In this document: positions 43,786-52,904 of the stretch, piece after piece | How positions within the stretch are numbered: the stretch's first letter is position 1 | Layout: every line of letters begins with the position of its first letter | Assembly: GCF_051668705.1 (NCBI RefSeq) | Contig: NZ_CP196351.1 | Coordinates: 1,240,001 to 1,304,000, forward strand | DNA length: 64,000 bases | Reading direction: 5' to 3' | Source: Alterisphingorhabdus sp051668705 | GTDB taxonomy: Bacteria; Pseudomonadota; Alphaproteobacteria; Sphingomonadales; Sphingomonadaceae | Notes under the pieces: model-generated | The model's input: only the letters and a program-made list of their open reading frames with translations | What the model was told of the DNA's origin: nothing | The model's database searches: none | Made by a program: the position numbers and the translations under genes

Positions 43786-44485
43786 CGTTAAAACGGTAGC
43801 CAGCGCCATAAAGCGTATCGATGGCCGAGAACTCGTCATCAACTTCACGGAATTTGCGGCGCAGTCGTTTTATGTGGCTGTCTATAGTGCGGTCATCGAC
43901 ATAGACATCATCCTGATAGGCCGTATCCATCAGCTGGTTGCGGCTTTTGACAACACCCGGGCGCTGGGCCAAAGTTTCCAGAATAAGAAACTCGGTTACG
44001 GTCAGCACAACCTTTTTGTCCTTCCAATGAACGGCATGACGCGCAGGATCGAGGGTTAAATGACCACGGACGACTGGTTCAGCTGGAGGGGCTTCATCTT
44101 CTGAAACTATTGTTTGCGCAATCAGTTCTGTGCGGCGCAATATTGCTTTGATACGGGCAATTAAGAGTCGCTGAGAAAAAGGTTTGGCGATATAATCATC
44201 TGCGCCCATAGCCAGACCCAAAGCTTCATCAAGCTCGTCATCTTTAGATGTGAGGAAAATAACCGGCATAGACAGTTTTTCCCGCACTCTGCGCAGCAGT
44301 TCCAGCCCATCCATATGCGGCATTTTGATATCAAATACGGCCAGATCTGCAGGGTTTTCAAGCAAAGCGGGGAGGGCGGCTTCGCCGCTGTTATAGATGC
44401 GGGTCGTAAAACCTTCAGCCTGTAGAGCGATTGATACCGATGTTAAAATGTTGCGGTCATCATCGACCAAAGCAATAGTTGCCAT
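43775..44485 (-). CDS. chvI: ChvI-type response regulator (OmpR family)
   Basis: A 236-residue DNA-binding regulator. The receiver has the acidic cluster VDDD, phosphoacceptor Asp52 in VFDIKMP, T in LTSKDD and K in YIAKPFS. The winged-helix domain includes LTVTEFLILETLA and VDDRTIDSHIKRLRRKF. It is phosphorylated by the adjacent ChvG-type kinase. The ATG at 44485 gives the normal N-terminus; 44 further upstream codons are not supported. Confidence 0.95.
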   Translation of the reverse strand: MATIALVDDDRNILTSVSIALQAEGFTTRIYNSGEAALPALLENPADLAVFDIKMPHMDGLELLRRVREKLSMPVIFLTSKDDELDEALGLAMGADDYIAKPFSQRLLIARIKAILRRTELIAQTIVSEDEAPPAEPVVRGHLTLDPARHAVHWKDKKVVLTVTEFLILETLAQRPGVVKSRNQLMDTAYQDDVYVDDRTIDSHIKRLRRKFREVDDEFSAIDTLYGAGYRFNDED

Positions 44486-44703
44486 ATATCCGGTCCGTTT
44501 ATTCAATGGCTTTGCTGATAGGTAAATGGTCGATCGAGCAATGCCAATAGAGTTTGGGCATGGCGGAAGCTGCCGTGATTGTCCAGTGTGAGAGATTGTA
44601 TATAGCAAAAGCAGCAATATTCGATTTTACAAATTACTGAGGAAAATACTGTCTATTGTTGCCCAAAGGGAATATGTATATCCATATATAAAGGAGTGAG
44701 CTT

Positions 44704-45069
44704 ATGAGTATGTTAGATGGCGTTTTGAAGAATTTGCCGGTTGGTGCAGACAGCATTGGTGAAATCGCTGAAAAATTGGGCATGGATCCGTCCATGGTAG
44801 AAAAAGGCGTTGCTGCACTGGGGCAATCCCATGGCGAAGATGGCGATACAATGGCCGCTGCTTCAGAAAAAACCGGACTGGATAGCGGCGCATTGAGCGG
44901 AATAATGGATCAACTTGGCGGTGAAGGTGGCTTGGGCCAGATTTCAGAAATGTTGGGCAGTGATGAAGGCATTATGGGCAAAATTTCCGGTTTCCTCGAT
45001 CAAGATGGCGATGGCAATCCACTTAATGATGTTATGGGAATGGCTGGAAAATTCTTCGGTAAAAAATAA
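44704..45069 (+). CDS. Small acidic glycine-rich protein, DUF937/YidB-like, with EF-hand-like loop
   Basis: A 121-residue protein without signal peptide. It has amphipathic repeats (ALGQ, LGGEGGLGQI, MLGSDEGIMGKI) as in DUF937/YidB-like proteins, then DQDGDGNPLND near 98-108, which resembles a calcium-binding loop, and a basic end KFFGKK. AAAGGAG stands 7 bases before the start, the best ribosome-binding site in this part of the window, so it may be well expressed. A terminator follows 20 bases later, so it is probably a single-gene transcript. Function unknown. Confidence 0.78.
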   Translation: MSMLDGVLKNLPVGADSIGEIAEKLGMDPSMVEKGVAALGQSHGEDGDTMAAASEKTGLDSGALSGIMDQLGGEGGLGQISEMLGSDEGIMGKISGFLDQDGDGNPLNDVMGMAGKFFGKK

Positions 45070-45089
45070 TATTACCAACCCAAAGTCGC

Positions 45090-45119
45090 AAAAGCCCGTC
45101 TCTTATGGCGGGCTTTTTT
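45090..45119 (+). terminator. Rho-independent terminator
   Basis: AAAAGCCCG pairs with CGGGCTTTT around a 10-base loop and ends in a T run (TTTTTT). It lies just behind the small acidic protein gene and before the peptidase gene. Confidence 0.85.
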
Positions 45120-45179
45120 GTGCCCTTGTTGGCAATTGGGTACTTGCCAATCCTGCCAAAACTTGTCAGCAGAGAATTC

Positions 45180-46694
45180 ATGATAAATCTCCACAATTCC
45201 CGCTCGCTCTCTTTTCATTCTCGCTTTGCTTTATTGGCCGCTATAGGTCTTTGTACATCAATTGCCCATGCGCAGGATGGGAAACCCACTACAGAGGAAG
45301 ATGTTCGTGAGCATATTGCCATATTGGCAAGCGACGATTTTGCGGGGCGCAATCCTGGAACAATAGGTGAGACCAAAACGCTGAACTATTTGGCACAGCA
45401 ATGGTCTGCTTCCGGAATGGTATCTGGTACCAATGACCCGAAAAACCCATGGTTTCAGCCTGTACCTTTAATGCAAAGAACAACATCTGCTGCTACAGCG
45501 CGTTTCACACGTTCAGGGCGGAAAATAAAGGTTGATCCAACAGGTATTTTGCTCAGCGGGCAAGAAACCAATTCTGCTGTCTCAGGAGAAGTTATCTTTG
45601 TTGGATATGGCGTTGATGCGGTTGAGAATGAAGCTGCTGATGTCGAGGGCAAAATTGCGTTGATGCTTTTTGGTTCACCCGAAGGCGCAGAAGATTTTCC
45701 TTCACGGCAAGAGCGGGTTGAAGCCCTTGCGGAGGCTGGCGCTTCTGCAGTTCTTACAATTGCGCCTTCGCAATTCCCATGGGGTGCTATCCGCAATCAG
45801 GTTAGCCGGGGATCTTATGGCCGAGATACGGGTGGCGATGCGCCGATGATCTCCGGTCTGGTCAATGCTGATTTTGTTGCAGCACTTTTTAAGGGCTCAG
45901 GGAGCACATTGGCCAAAGAAACCGAAAAATCGAACGAAGAAGGTTATACTGCATTCGTTATGGGCGTTGCAGCTGATCTTACAGCAGTCATGCAAATACG
46001 TAAGTTTAATAGCTATAATGTTATCGGCAAATTTCCTGGCAAAAAGCCGGGTTCAGGCGCTGTGCTTTTTCTCGGACATTGGGACCATTTCGGTACATGC
46101 CGCCCGGTTGAAGCGGAAGATCGTATTTGTAACGGGGCACTTGATAATGCGTCGGGAATGGCAGTTTTAACAGAAGTGGCTGAAGAACTGGGCGCTATGG
46201 GGCCGTTTGACCGTGATATCTATTTCATGGGGACTACCGCAGAAGAACGCGGTTTGCTGGGGGCTTATCATTTCGCGGACAATCCGCCTTTTCCTCTAAA
46301 AGACATAGTTATTGCGCTTAACATTGATACTATTGCGATAGCAGAGCGCGGCGCACCCGTTGCGATTATTGGCCGCGGTGAGACGGATCTAGATGCGACT
46401 ATCGATTCGGTTTCTGAATCGATTGGGCGCAAGGTAGAGACGTCATTGGATTCCAATGCCTTTATCCAACGTCAGGATGGCTGGGCCCTTGCTGCAAAAG
46501 GTGTCCCTGCCTTCATGGTTGGTGGATCGTTTGCAGACCTGGAATTGCTGCAAAGCTATTTGAGCGGTGATTATCATGGACCTGGTGACGAGCTTAAAGA
46601 AGGCTTCGTCTTGGGCGGCGCTGCGGAAGACACAGATCTGCATATTGCTTTGGCAGAATATTTTGCGAATGAGGCCACATATCCCGGGAAGTGA
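45180..46694 (+). CDS. Exported M28-family zinc peptidase
   Basis: A 504-residue secreted aminopeptidase-like enzyme. The signal peptide ends in IAHA before QDG. A protease-associated insert (about 130-260) separates the two parts of the catalytic domain. Zinc ligands and catalytic acids are seen in GHWDHFG, NGALDNASG and TTAEERGLL, with further ligands in LNIDTI and late GDYHGPGD. The substrate is probably oligopeptides in the periplasm. The ATG at 45180 is preferred because it gives the signal peptide directly; the frame upstream overlaps the terminator. Confidence 0.92.
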   Translation: MINLHNSRSLSFHSRFALLAAIGLCTSIAHAQDGKPTTEEDVREHIAILASDDFAGRNPGTIGETKTLNYLAQQWSASGMVSGTNDPKNPWFQPVPLMQRTTSAATARFTRSGRKIKVDPTGILLSGQETNSAVSGEVIFVGYGVDAVENEAADVEGKIALMLFGSPEGAEDFPSRQERVEALAEAGASAVLTIAPSQFPWGAIRNQVSRGSYGRDTGGDAPMISGLVNADFVAALFKGSGSTLAKETEKSNEEGYTAFVMGVAADLTAVMQIRKFNSYNVIGKFPGKKPGSGAVLFLGHWDHFGTCRPVEAEDRICNGALDNASGMAVLTEVAEELGAMGPFDRDIYFMGTTAEERGLLGAYHFADNPPFPLKDIVIALNIDTIAIAERGAPVAIIGRGETDLDATIDSVSESIGRKVETSLDSNAFIQRQDGWALAAKGVPAFMVGGSFADLELLQSYLSGDYHGPGDELKEGFVLGGAAEDTDLHIALAEYFANEATYPGK

Positions 46695-46881
46695 AGCGCT
46701 CCATTTGGCGTTATAGAAACATATTGACTTGTTATCGCGAATATTCCCGGGATAGTCTGGTCATTACAAAGTCTAATGGCTAAATGAACTGCCACGACTC
46801 GAGGCTGTTAGCCTCGCGTCACAGTTTTTCGCATCAACAGGTCGTACAGCCAATGGGTGACCTGATAACAAGGATAGTGGC

Positions 46882-48339
46882 ATGGATATTCCTCTTGGTC
46901 TGACATTTGATGATGTTTTGCTGCAGCCAGGAGCCTCGCAAACCTTGCCGAGCACAGCTATCACCAAGACACAATTAACGCGGGATATTGCGCTGAATAT
47001 TCCCGTTCTGTCATCCGCTATGGATACTGTGACTGAGGCCGATATGGCTATTGTTATGGCGCAAATGGGCGGCATTGGTGTCCTGCACCGCAACCTTTCC
47101 ATTCCGCAGCAGGTTGCTGCTGTCCGACAGGTCAAACGCTTTGAGTCTGGCATGGTGGTAAACCCTATCACCATATCACCCGATGCAACCTTGGCGCAGG
47201 CGCAGGACATTATGGGCAGCAATCGCATCTCGGGCATTCCCGTTGTGGAGGATGGCGGTAGGCTTGTTGGTATTTTGACTCATAGGGATGTTCGCTTTGC
47301 AGAAAACCCTGCACAGCCTGTACGTGAATTGATGACGCATGAAAACCTGGCAACAGTTTCAACAGGGGTAAGTCAGGAAGAAGCGCGGCGATTGTTGCAC
47401 CAGCGCCGTATCGAAAAATTGCTGGTTGTCGATGATGCTTATCATTGTGTCGGGCTCATCACCGTCAAAGATATCGAAAAGGCTGTTACCTTTCCAGATG
47501 CCACTAAAGACAGTGCAGGCCGGTTGCGTGTAGCAGCAGCCTCTACTGTTGGTGACGCAGGCGCGGAACGTACGCGTGCATTGTTTGAAGCAGAATGTGA
47601 CGTTGTGGTCATTGACACCGCACATGGGCATAGCAAAATGGTCATCGACAGTGTCACCGCTTTGAAAAAAGAATTTCCTGATCATCAGATAATCGCTGGT
47701 AATGTTGCTACCGCTGAAGCGACCAAAGCGCTGATAGATGCCGGCGCAGATGCTGTGAAAGTGGGTATTGGCCCTGGTTCTATATGTACCACAAGGGTAG
47801 TGGCTGGCGTTGGCGTGCCGCAATTAACCGCTATCATGCAATCCTCTGACGCGGCCAAATCTGCAGGAATTCCGATTATCGCAGATGGCGGTTTACGAAC
47901 CTCTGGTGACGCTGCAAAAGCCATTGCTGCCGGGGCATCGAGCGTGATGGTAGGCTCCTTGCTGGCAGGAACTGAAGAAGCACCTGGAGAGACATTCCTC
48001 TACCAAGGCCGTTCTTACAAAAGCTATCGCGGCATGGGTTCGGTTGGGGCAATGGCCAAAGGCTCTGCAGACCGATATTTCCAGCAAGACATTAAGGACC
48101 AGTTGAAATTGGTTCCGGAAGGCATTGAAGGGCAGGTGCCATTCAAAGGGCCTGCAAAGGATGTCATTCATCAGCTTGTTGGCGGTATCAAAGCCGCAAT
48201 GGGTTATACCGGTTCACCCACAATTGAAGCGTTGCGCAGCGATGCCCAATTTGTGCGGATAACCAATGCAGGACTTACCGAAAGTCATGTACATGATGTT
48301 GCTATAACGCGCGAAGCGCCCAATTATCCATCGCGATGA
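46882..48339 (+). CDS. guaB: IMP dehydrogenase
   Basis: A 485-residue enzyme oxidising IMP to XMP with NAD+, the committed step of GMP synthesis. A TIM barrel is interrupted by two CBS domains (about 90-205). The catalytic cysteine is C302 in GPGSICTTR; the IMP-binding DGGLRTSGD and flap RGMGSVGAM are intact. AAGGATAG precedes the start. It is the first gene of a guaB - small ORF - RNA methyltransferase chain joined by 4-base overlaps. In the 187 bases upstream an inverted pair (46681-46690 and 46744-46753) is visible but no riboswitch. Confidence 0.98.
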   Translation: MDIPLGLTFDDVLLQPGASQTLPSTAITKTQLTRDIALNIPVLSSAMDTVTEADMAIVMAQMGGIGVLHRNLSIPQQVAAVRQVKRFESGMVVNPITISPDATLAQAQDIMGSNRISGIPVVEDGGRLVGILTHRDVRFAENPAQPVRELMTHENLATVSTGVSQEEARRLLHQRRIEKLLVVDDAYHCVGLITVKDIEKAVTFPDATKDSAGRLRVAAASTVGDAGAERTRALFEAECDVVVIDTAHGHSKMVIDSVTALKKEFPDHQIIAGNVATAEATKALIDAGADAVKVGIGPGSICTTRVVAGVGVPQLTAIMQSSDAAKSAGIPIIADGGLRTSGDAAKAIAAGASSVMVGSLLAGTEEAPGETFLYQGRSYKSYRGMGSVGAMAKGSADRYFQQDIKDQLKLVPEGIEGQVPFKGPAKDVIHQLVGGIKAAMGYTGSPTIEALRSDAQFVRITNAGLTESHVHDVAITREAPNYPSR

Positions 48340-48560
48340 TTGAGGCCAAATTTCTACTACTCCTCTTTTTTTGGACCGATCCGGCATCTGCGCAAGATTT
48401 GCCTAAATGGACAATTGAGCATTTTATCAGCTTGGAAGAGTGTGAGGCGAACGCGCTGGAAAAAATAGCTGAGCTGAAACAGCCACCAACGGGGGCAGAA
48501 CGTGTTAGCCATATGTGTGTGCATATGGATGACTTTATTAAAAGCGATGCTTCGGAATGA
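48336..48560 (+). CDS. Small exported protein of unknown function
   Basis: A 74-residue protein with a hydrophobic signal (FLLLLFFW) and a cleavage site after PASA. The mature part of about 55 residues has two cysteines (SLEECEAN and SHMCVHMD) that could form a disulfide. Both ends overlap neighbours by 4 bases (guaB and the methyltransferase), which supports real translation. I do not recognise a family. Confidence 0.7.
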   Translation: MIEAKFLLLLFFWTDPASAQDLPKWTIEHFISLEECEANALEKIAELKQPPTGAERVSHMCVHMDDFIKSDASE

Positions 48561-49780
48561 GGGAACCGGCCCGTGTGCAAGCAGCGATTGAACTGCTTGA
48601 TGCGATCATCATAGCAGCACGCGATGGCGGCGCATCAGCAGATAGCATCGCAAAAGATTATTTCCGGGCGCGGCGCTATATGGGATCAAAAGACCGGAGA
48701 GCGGTGCGAGAATATTGCTATGTTGTAATTCGCAAAATTGGCGATTTGCCGCAATCCGGGCGTGCAGCCTTGATCGCCTATGCGCAGCAAAACACTGAAA
48801 TAGAAGCCCTCTTTGACGGTTCGCAATATGGGCCTGCGCCGATTACTGAATCCGAACAGTTAGACGCAGCACCCATGGCCCAGTCTGGAGCTATTCCAGA
48901 CTGGCTGATTCAACATCTGCCCGAATGGCTCGACGAACGGGAACAGGCTGCTTTGTTTGAACGTGCTCCCCTTGATGTCAGATTGTACGACCTGACTGCA
49001 GAAGAGCTGAGCAAGGAATTTCCAGAAGCGCAGTTTGATAGTTTATTACCTACAGCTGCGCGTTTGCCGGCCGGAACCCAATTGGCGGCGCATCCTTTTT
49101 GGCGCGAAGGCAGGTTTGATATTCAGGATATGGGCAGCCAGCATATCGTAGCTGCCTGTCAGCCGTTGCGTCACAAAAAGATGATTGACTTGTGTGCAGG
49201 CGCAGGTGGGAAAGCGTTGGGATTGGCTGCTTTGGCGCAAGACGATGCGCAGATTTTAGCCTGCGATACATCGCGCTCACGCCTGTCAGAATTACCGCAC
49301 AGAGCGCATCGACTAAATATTCACAATGTTGAAAGCCGTTTGCTTAATCCCAATAAAGAACTGTCTGCCTTATCTGACTGGGCCGGTAAGGCGGATCTGG
49401 TTTTGGTCGATGCTCCATGTAGCGGAACGGGAACATGGCGACGTAATCCTGAAACGCGGTGGCGGTTAAATCCGGCTCGGCTTGAGCGGTTAAAGGCTTT
49501 GCAAAACCATATTCTTACCTATGCCAGTGAGCTGGTGCGGCCCGGTGGTACATTGGCTTATGCTGTATGCTCGCTATTGCCGGAAGAAGGCCCTTTGCAA
49601 ATTGAGCAGTTTTTATCCACACACGCTGGCTGGACAGTTGATATTCCTGATATAGGGTGCGGCAGGCCAGTAGTTGGCAATGCCGTTCACCATAGGGAAA
49701 GTGCGCACGGCATAGTCTTGACCCCTCATCACGACCAAAGCGATGGATTTTTCTTCACTCGTCTGAAAAAACCATGCTAA
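48557..49780 (+). CDS. RsmB/NOP-family RNA (cytosine-5) methyltransferase
   Basis: A 407-residue enzyme. An N-terminal NusB-like helical part (about 1-75) precedes the Rossmann methyltransferase with SAM motif DLCAGAGGKALGL. The first catalytic cysteine lies in VDAPCSGTGTW and the second in YAVCSLLPEEG. It probably makes m5C in 16S rRNA as RsmB does, but the exact target is not certain. It begins inside the small exported protein gene (ATGA). Confidence 0.93.
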   Translation: MREPARVQAAIELLDAIIIAARDGGASADSIAKDYFRARRYMGSKDRRAVREYCYVVIRKIGDLPQSGRAALIAYAQQNTEIEALFDGSQYGPAPITESEQLDAAPMAQSGAIPDWLIQHLPEWLDEREQAALFERAPLDVRLYDLTAEELSKEFPEAQFDSLLPTAARLPAGTQLAAHPFWREGRFDIQDMGSQHIVAACQPLRHKKMIDLCAGAGGKALGLAALAQDDAQILACDTSRSRLSELPHRAHRLNIHNVESRLLNPNKELSALSDWAGKADLVLVDAPCSGTGTWRRNPETRWRLNPARLERLKALQNHILTYASELVRPGGTLAYAVCSLLPEEGPLQIEQFLSTHAGWTVDIPDIGCGRPVVGNAVHHRESAHGIVLTPHHDQSDGFFFTRLKKPC

Positions 49781-49811
49781 CATAGTTAAGATGACTGCTT
49801 CGGAGTTTATT

Positions 49812-50333
49812 ATGCGTTTTTCATCGCCTGCTCTTGCCCTGGCGGCAATTCTTACTTTGACCTCAAGTACAATTTACAGTCAGCAACCTGTTTATGAGCC
49901 TGATCCACGATCGGTTTTGCTGACCAATGAGGGGCAGTCTGCCCTGCAAACAGGCGATAAATCGAAGGCGCGTGATTATTTTGAAGCCGCTCTGGCAATT
50001 GATCCGGGGAACCGCGGTGCTTTTCTCGGTCTTGCCGAGGCAGCACGCGCAGAAGGTCTGCCCGGACAAGCGATTAGCTTTTATCGCCGTGTTTTGGAGT
50101 TAGAACCTACCAATACAGCGGCTCTTTCTGGTCAAGGGCGTGCCTATATCCAACGCGGTGCGATTGAAAAAGCCAAAATTAACCTGACCAGACTTGAAAA
50201 TCTGTGTGACACGGATTGTCTTGATCGCAAGTTACTTGCAGCAAGCCTGGCTGATAATGAGCAGCAAGCGGTCGTGTCTGCCGAAGCTGTTACGCTCAAG
50301 CCAACGGCCAGCGAGCAGACCAAAACCCCCTGA
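49812..50333 (+). CDS. Exported TPR-repeat protein
   Basis: A 173-residue protein with a signal peptide (ALALAAILTLTSSTIYSQ) and three TPR-like helix pairs (about 43-145: DKSKARDYFEAALAIDPG, QAISFYRRVLELEPTN and a following pair). The ATG at 49812, preceded by GGAG, is preferred to one 21 bases upstream. Such proteins bind partners in the periplasm; the partner is unknown. Convergent with the DUF481 gene. Confidence 0.82.
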   Translation: MRFSSPALALAAILTLTSSTIYSQQPVYEPDPRSVLLTNEGQSALQTGDKSKARDYFEAALAIDPGNRGAFLGLAEAARAEGLPGQAISFYRRVLELEPTNTAALSGQGRAYIQRGAIEKAKINLTRLENLCDTDCLDRKLLAASLADNEQQAVVSAEAVTLKPTASEQTKTP

Positions 50334-50346
50334 GAGTTGATGCGCG

Positions 50347-51276
50347 TCAGAAGCCGTAGATAATGGTGAAACGCGTCAATGTGTCTGTCGAAACAGCGCC
50401 AACCGGCGGGCTGGATTCATATTCGACAGTGTAAGAGATGCGCGCAGACAGGGCATCGCTCAGCGCTGCTTCTAAACCAGTGATAGAGCGGACAGTTGAG
50501 TTTCCTGATTGAATATAGATCTGTCCATCCTGTGTCAGCTTAATGCGCTCGGCAATCTGCCAATCAAAATCTAATGCGCCCAATCCGGCTATGCTGCTAT
50601 CAGAGCCGCCGCCGATAAAACTGGTTTGCCGCCATGCAGGGCCAGCATTGACGCTAAGTGAGATATTCTCTTCATCAATGACGCGGTACCCAAGGCCAGC
50701 GGATGCGCTAATACGTGAGGAAAAGCCCTGAAAGCGATCCCGCTCATATTGCCCTAAGCCATATGCGAAGAGACGATCGCTAATAGTATAGTTGGGCTCA
50801 TAAGCGAACAGAAACTGTTCTTTGGTCGTTTCGCCATTGGTGCGTTGAAAGTCGGCAAGGGCTGTCAGCTTATGGCGCCAATTCTCACTCTTTTTCTCTA
50901 GATTGAGGCCAGCTGTTACGCCAACATTGTTGGTGTTACCACTGGAGCGAAAGCCGCCTAGCTCGCCTTGACCAGACCAGTTTTCAAACAGGCCATTATT
51001 AGCGTATTTTTCGGCTTTTGCAGCCTCTTCAGCTTGAGCAATCTCAACTGCTCGAGATTGTTTATATGCAGCAAGTTGAGCGTCGAGCGCGCTTGCTTCA
51101 TCTGGGTTGGTTTTCTTCGCCAGATTGATAACGGTTTCAACGGCGTCATCATCTTTTTGCGCAATTGCTTCGTCAATCAAGGCGCGGACAGGGTCAGGCA
51201 GTTGGGCAAAAGCAGGTTGGCTGGCGATAAGGGCCAGAATGAATGCAGTCGAGCGGGCAGAGGTTTTTTTCATCAT
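50347..51276 (-). CDS. DUF481-family outer-membrane protein
   Basis: A 309-residue exported protein. Signal peptide ends at PAFA before QLP. A helical, alanine- and glutamate-rich segment (about 28-95) precedes a YdiY-like beta-barrel (WSGQGELGGFRSSGNTN), ending TLTRFTIIYGF with the terminal aromatic residue typical of outer-membrane barrels. Function of the family is unclear. It is 15 bases after the RppH gene on the same strand. Confidence 0.9.
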   Translation of the reverse strand: MMKKTSARSTAFILALIASQPAFAQLPDPVRALIDEAIAQKDDDAVETVINLAKKTNPDEASALDAQLAAYKQSRAVEIAQAEEAAKAEKYANNGLFENWSGQGELGGFRSSGNTNNVGVTAGLNLEKKSENWRHKLTALADFQRTNGETTKEQFLFAYEPNYTISDRLFAYGLGQYERDRFQGFSSRISASAGLGYRVIDEENISLSVNAGPAWRQTSFIGGGSDSSIAGLGALDFDWQIAERIKLTQDGQIYIQSGNSTVRSITGLEAALSDALSARISYTVEYESSPPVGAVSTDTLTRFTIIYGF

Positions 51277-51291
51277 GCTATATTCTATAGA

Positions 51292-51780
51292 TCAAACACT
51301 TTGCAGATGGGGAATAAACTCTTGTAACACAGCTTTATAAAGCTCTTTTTTGAACGGAACGATCATATCTGGTAATTGTTGTGCATCGGCCCATTTCCAC
51401 CGCGAAAATTCCTGATGGTCTGTTGCAATATTGATATCTGTATTGTGCCCATTAAAGCGCAGCAAAAACCATTTCTGTCTCTGCCCGCGCCATTTACCCT
51501 TCCAAATTTTACCAATCAGTTCTTCAGGCAAATCATAAAAAAGCTCTTGGGCAGATTCGGCGATAATATCGACCTTATTGGCCGCTATCCCGGTTTCTTC
51601 GGTCAATTCCCGCAACGCCGCATCGCGCGCTGTTTCGCCAGCATCAATACCACCTTGCGGCATTTGCCATGCGTCGCTGTCGGGATTGTCTAACCTTTGC
51701 CCAACAAAGACCTGATTATCGCTGTTGACAAGCATGATACCGGCACAGGGCCGATAGGGCAGGTTGCTGGCTTTGGTCAT
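51292..51780 (-). CDS. rppH: RNA pyrophosphohydrolase RppH
   Basis: A 162-residue Nudix hydrolase that removes pyrophosphate from 5'-triphosphorylated mRNA and so starts decay. The Nudix box is GGIDAGETARDAALRELTEETGI-like around residues 43-65, with the glutamates in RELTEETG. YRPCAGIML and WQMPQGG at the start match RppH. Start overlaps the esterase gene stop by 4 bases. Confidence 0.95.
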   Translation of the reverse strand: MTKASNLPYRPCAGIMLVNSDNQVFVGQRLDNPDSDAWQMPQGGIDAGETARDAALRELTEETGIAANKVDIIAESAQELFYDLPEELIGKIWKGKWRGQRQKWFLLRFNGHNTDINIATDHQEFSRWKWADAQQLPDMIVPFKKELYKAVLQEFIPHLQSV

Positions 51781-52754
51781 GATAGCGTCTGCCCTGATAT
51801 GTTGGAAAGCAGGTTATGCAAACATTCTGTCATGCTTTTACAATCCTGCTCTCCGCTGGGTATCACCTTACGCAGACCAATCAAGCCATGAACGGTGCCG
51901 CGCGCTTCGTAAAAACTTGTTGTTACGCCTGCCTCCAACAGTTTTGCACCATAAGCCCTCCCTTGATCGCGTAATGGGTCCAGCCCGGCAGTGATCAGAA
52001 CGGTTGGCGGCGTTAATGCATGGTCGAAGCCATCAATTACATTATAAAGAGGGTTGGCATTGTCAGGCTGATAGGCATTATCGAACCAGTCCATGCCATC
52101 GCGGGTGAGCACAAAGCCATCGGCAAAATCATCCATGCTTTGCCAATCTTTGCGGGCGCTGACGACAGGATAGATTGGCATTTGCGCGATCACAGGCACT
52201 GTTGCAGGGTTAGTGGCGAGCGATTGGCTGATAACAATGGCAAGGTTACCGCCAGCACTGTCACCTACAGGTATCAGGCCGGTGATATTCAAACCCAGTT
52301 CTTTTGGTGATTCTGCCAGCCAGTGCGCCACAGCAACTGCATCCTGCGCAGCGGCGGGAAAGGGGTGCTCTGGTGCAAGCCGATAATCTACAGCAATCAC
52401 TGGCAGATCAAGCTGGTCTGCCAAGAATGTACAAAATGGATGATGGGTATCAAGATCGCCGATCACAAAGCCGCCGCCATGAACAAAAATGATCGCTGGA
52501 CCTGAGCCGCGCTCGGCTCTTTTGTCATAATAGCGCAAGGGAATATCACCCGCCGGGCCTGCACAGTGCAGATCACGAATGATGGCAAGCTCTGTAGGGT
52601 CTGCATCAGCGACATGGCGCATAGCCAGATAGGTTTGCCGCGCCTCTGCAACCGGTAGTTCGTGCATCGGTGTGCTCACCATAGCTTCCAGCATGTTGAG
52701 GCATGCCTGTACATCAGGCCGTACAAAATGCTGCTTGGTTTCGCTGTCGCTCAT
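51777..52754 (-). CDS. Hormone-sensitive-lipase-family esterase
   Basis: A 325-residue alpha/beta hydrolase. The oxyanion motif is HGGGFVIGD, the serine lies in GDSAGGN, the acid in AGLDPLRDQG and the histidine in GTVHGLI. This is the complete set for family IV esterases acting on short-chain acyl esters. It heads an esterase - rppH - DUF481 operon and is divergent from korA. The natural substrate is unknown. Confidence 0.92.
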   Translation of the reverse strand: MSDSETKQHFVRPDVQACLNMLEAMVSTPMHELPVAEARQTYLAMRHVADADPTELAIIRDLHCAGPAGDIPLRYYDKRAERGSGPAIIFVHGGGFVIGDLDTHHPFCTFLADQLDLPVIAVDYRLAPEHPFPAAAQDAVAVAHWLAESPKELGLNITGLIPVGDSAGGNLAIVISQSLATNPATVPVIAQMPIYPVVSARKDWQSMDDFADGFVLTRDGMDWFDNAYQPDNANPLYNVIDGFDHALTPPTVLITAGLDPLRDQGRAYGAKLLEAGVTTSFYEARGTVHGLIGLRKVIPSGEQDCKSMTECLHNLLSNISGQTLS

Positions 52755-52904
52755 AATCTCTCCTGTGATCTCTCATTCCTGCTTGAAGCAATGGGCATAG
52801 CCTGAATGATTGCTTATATATAATTTCTTCATTGCACACTTGTCGTCAGTCTTTAAGTCAGGCAATCAGATTTTGAGGATTTTATAGAGAAGGGTTAGCT
52901 GCCA

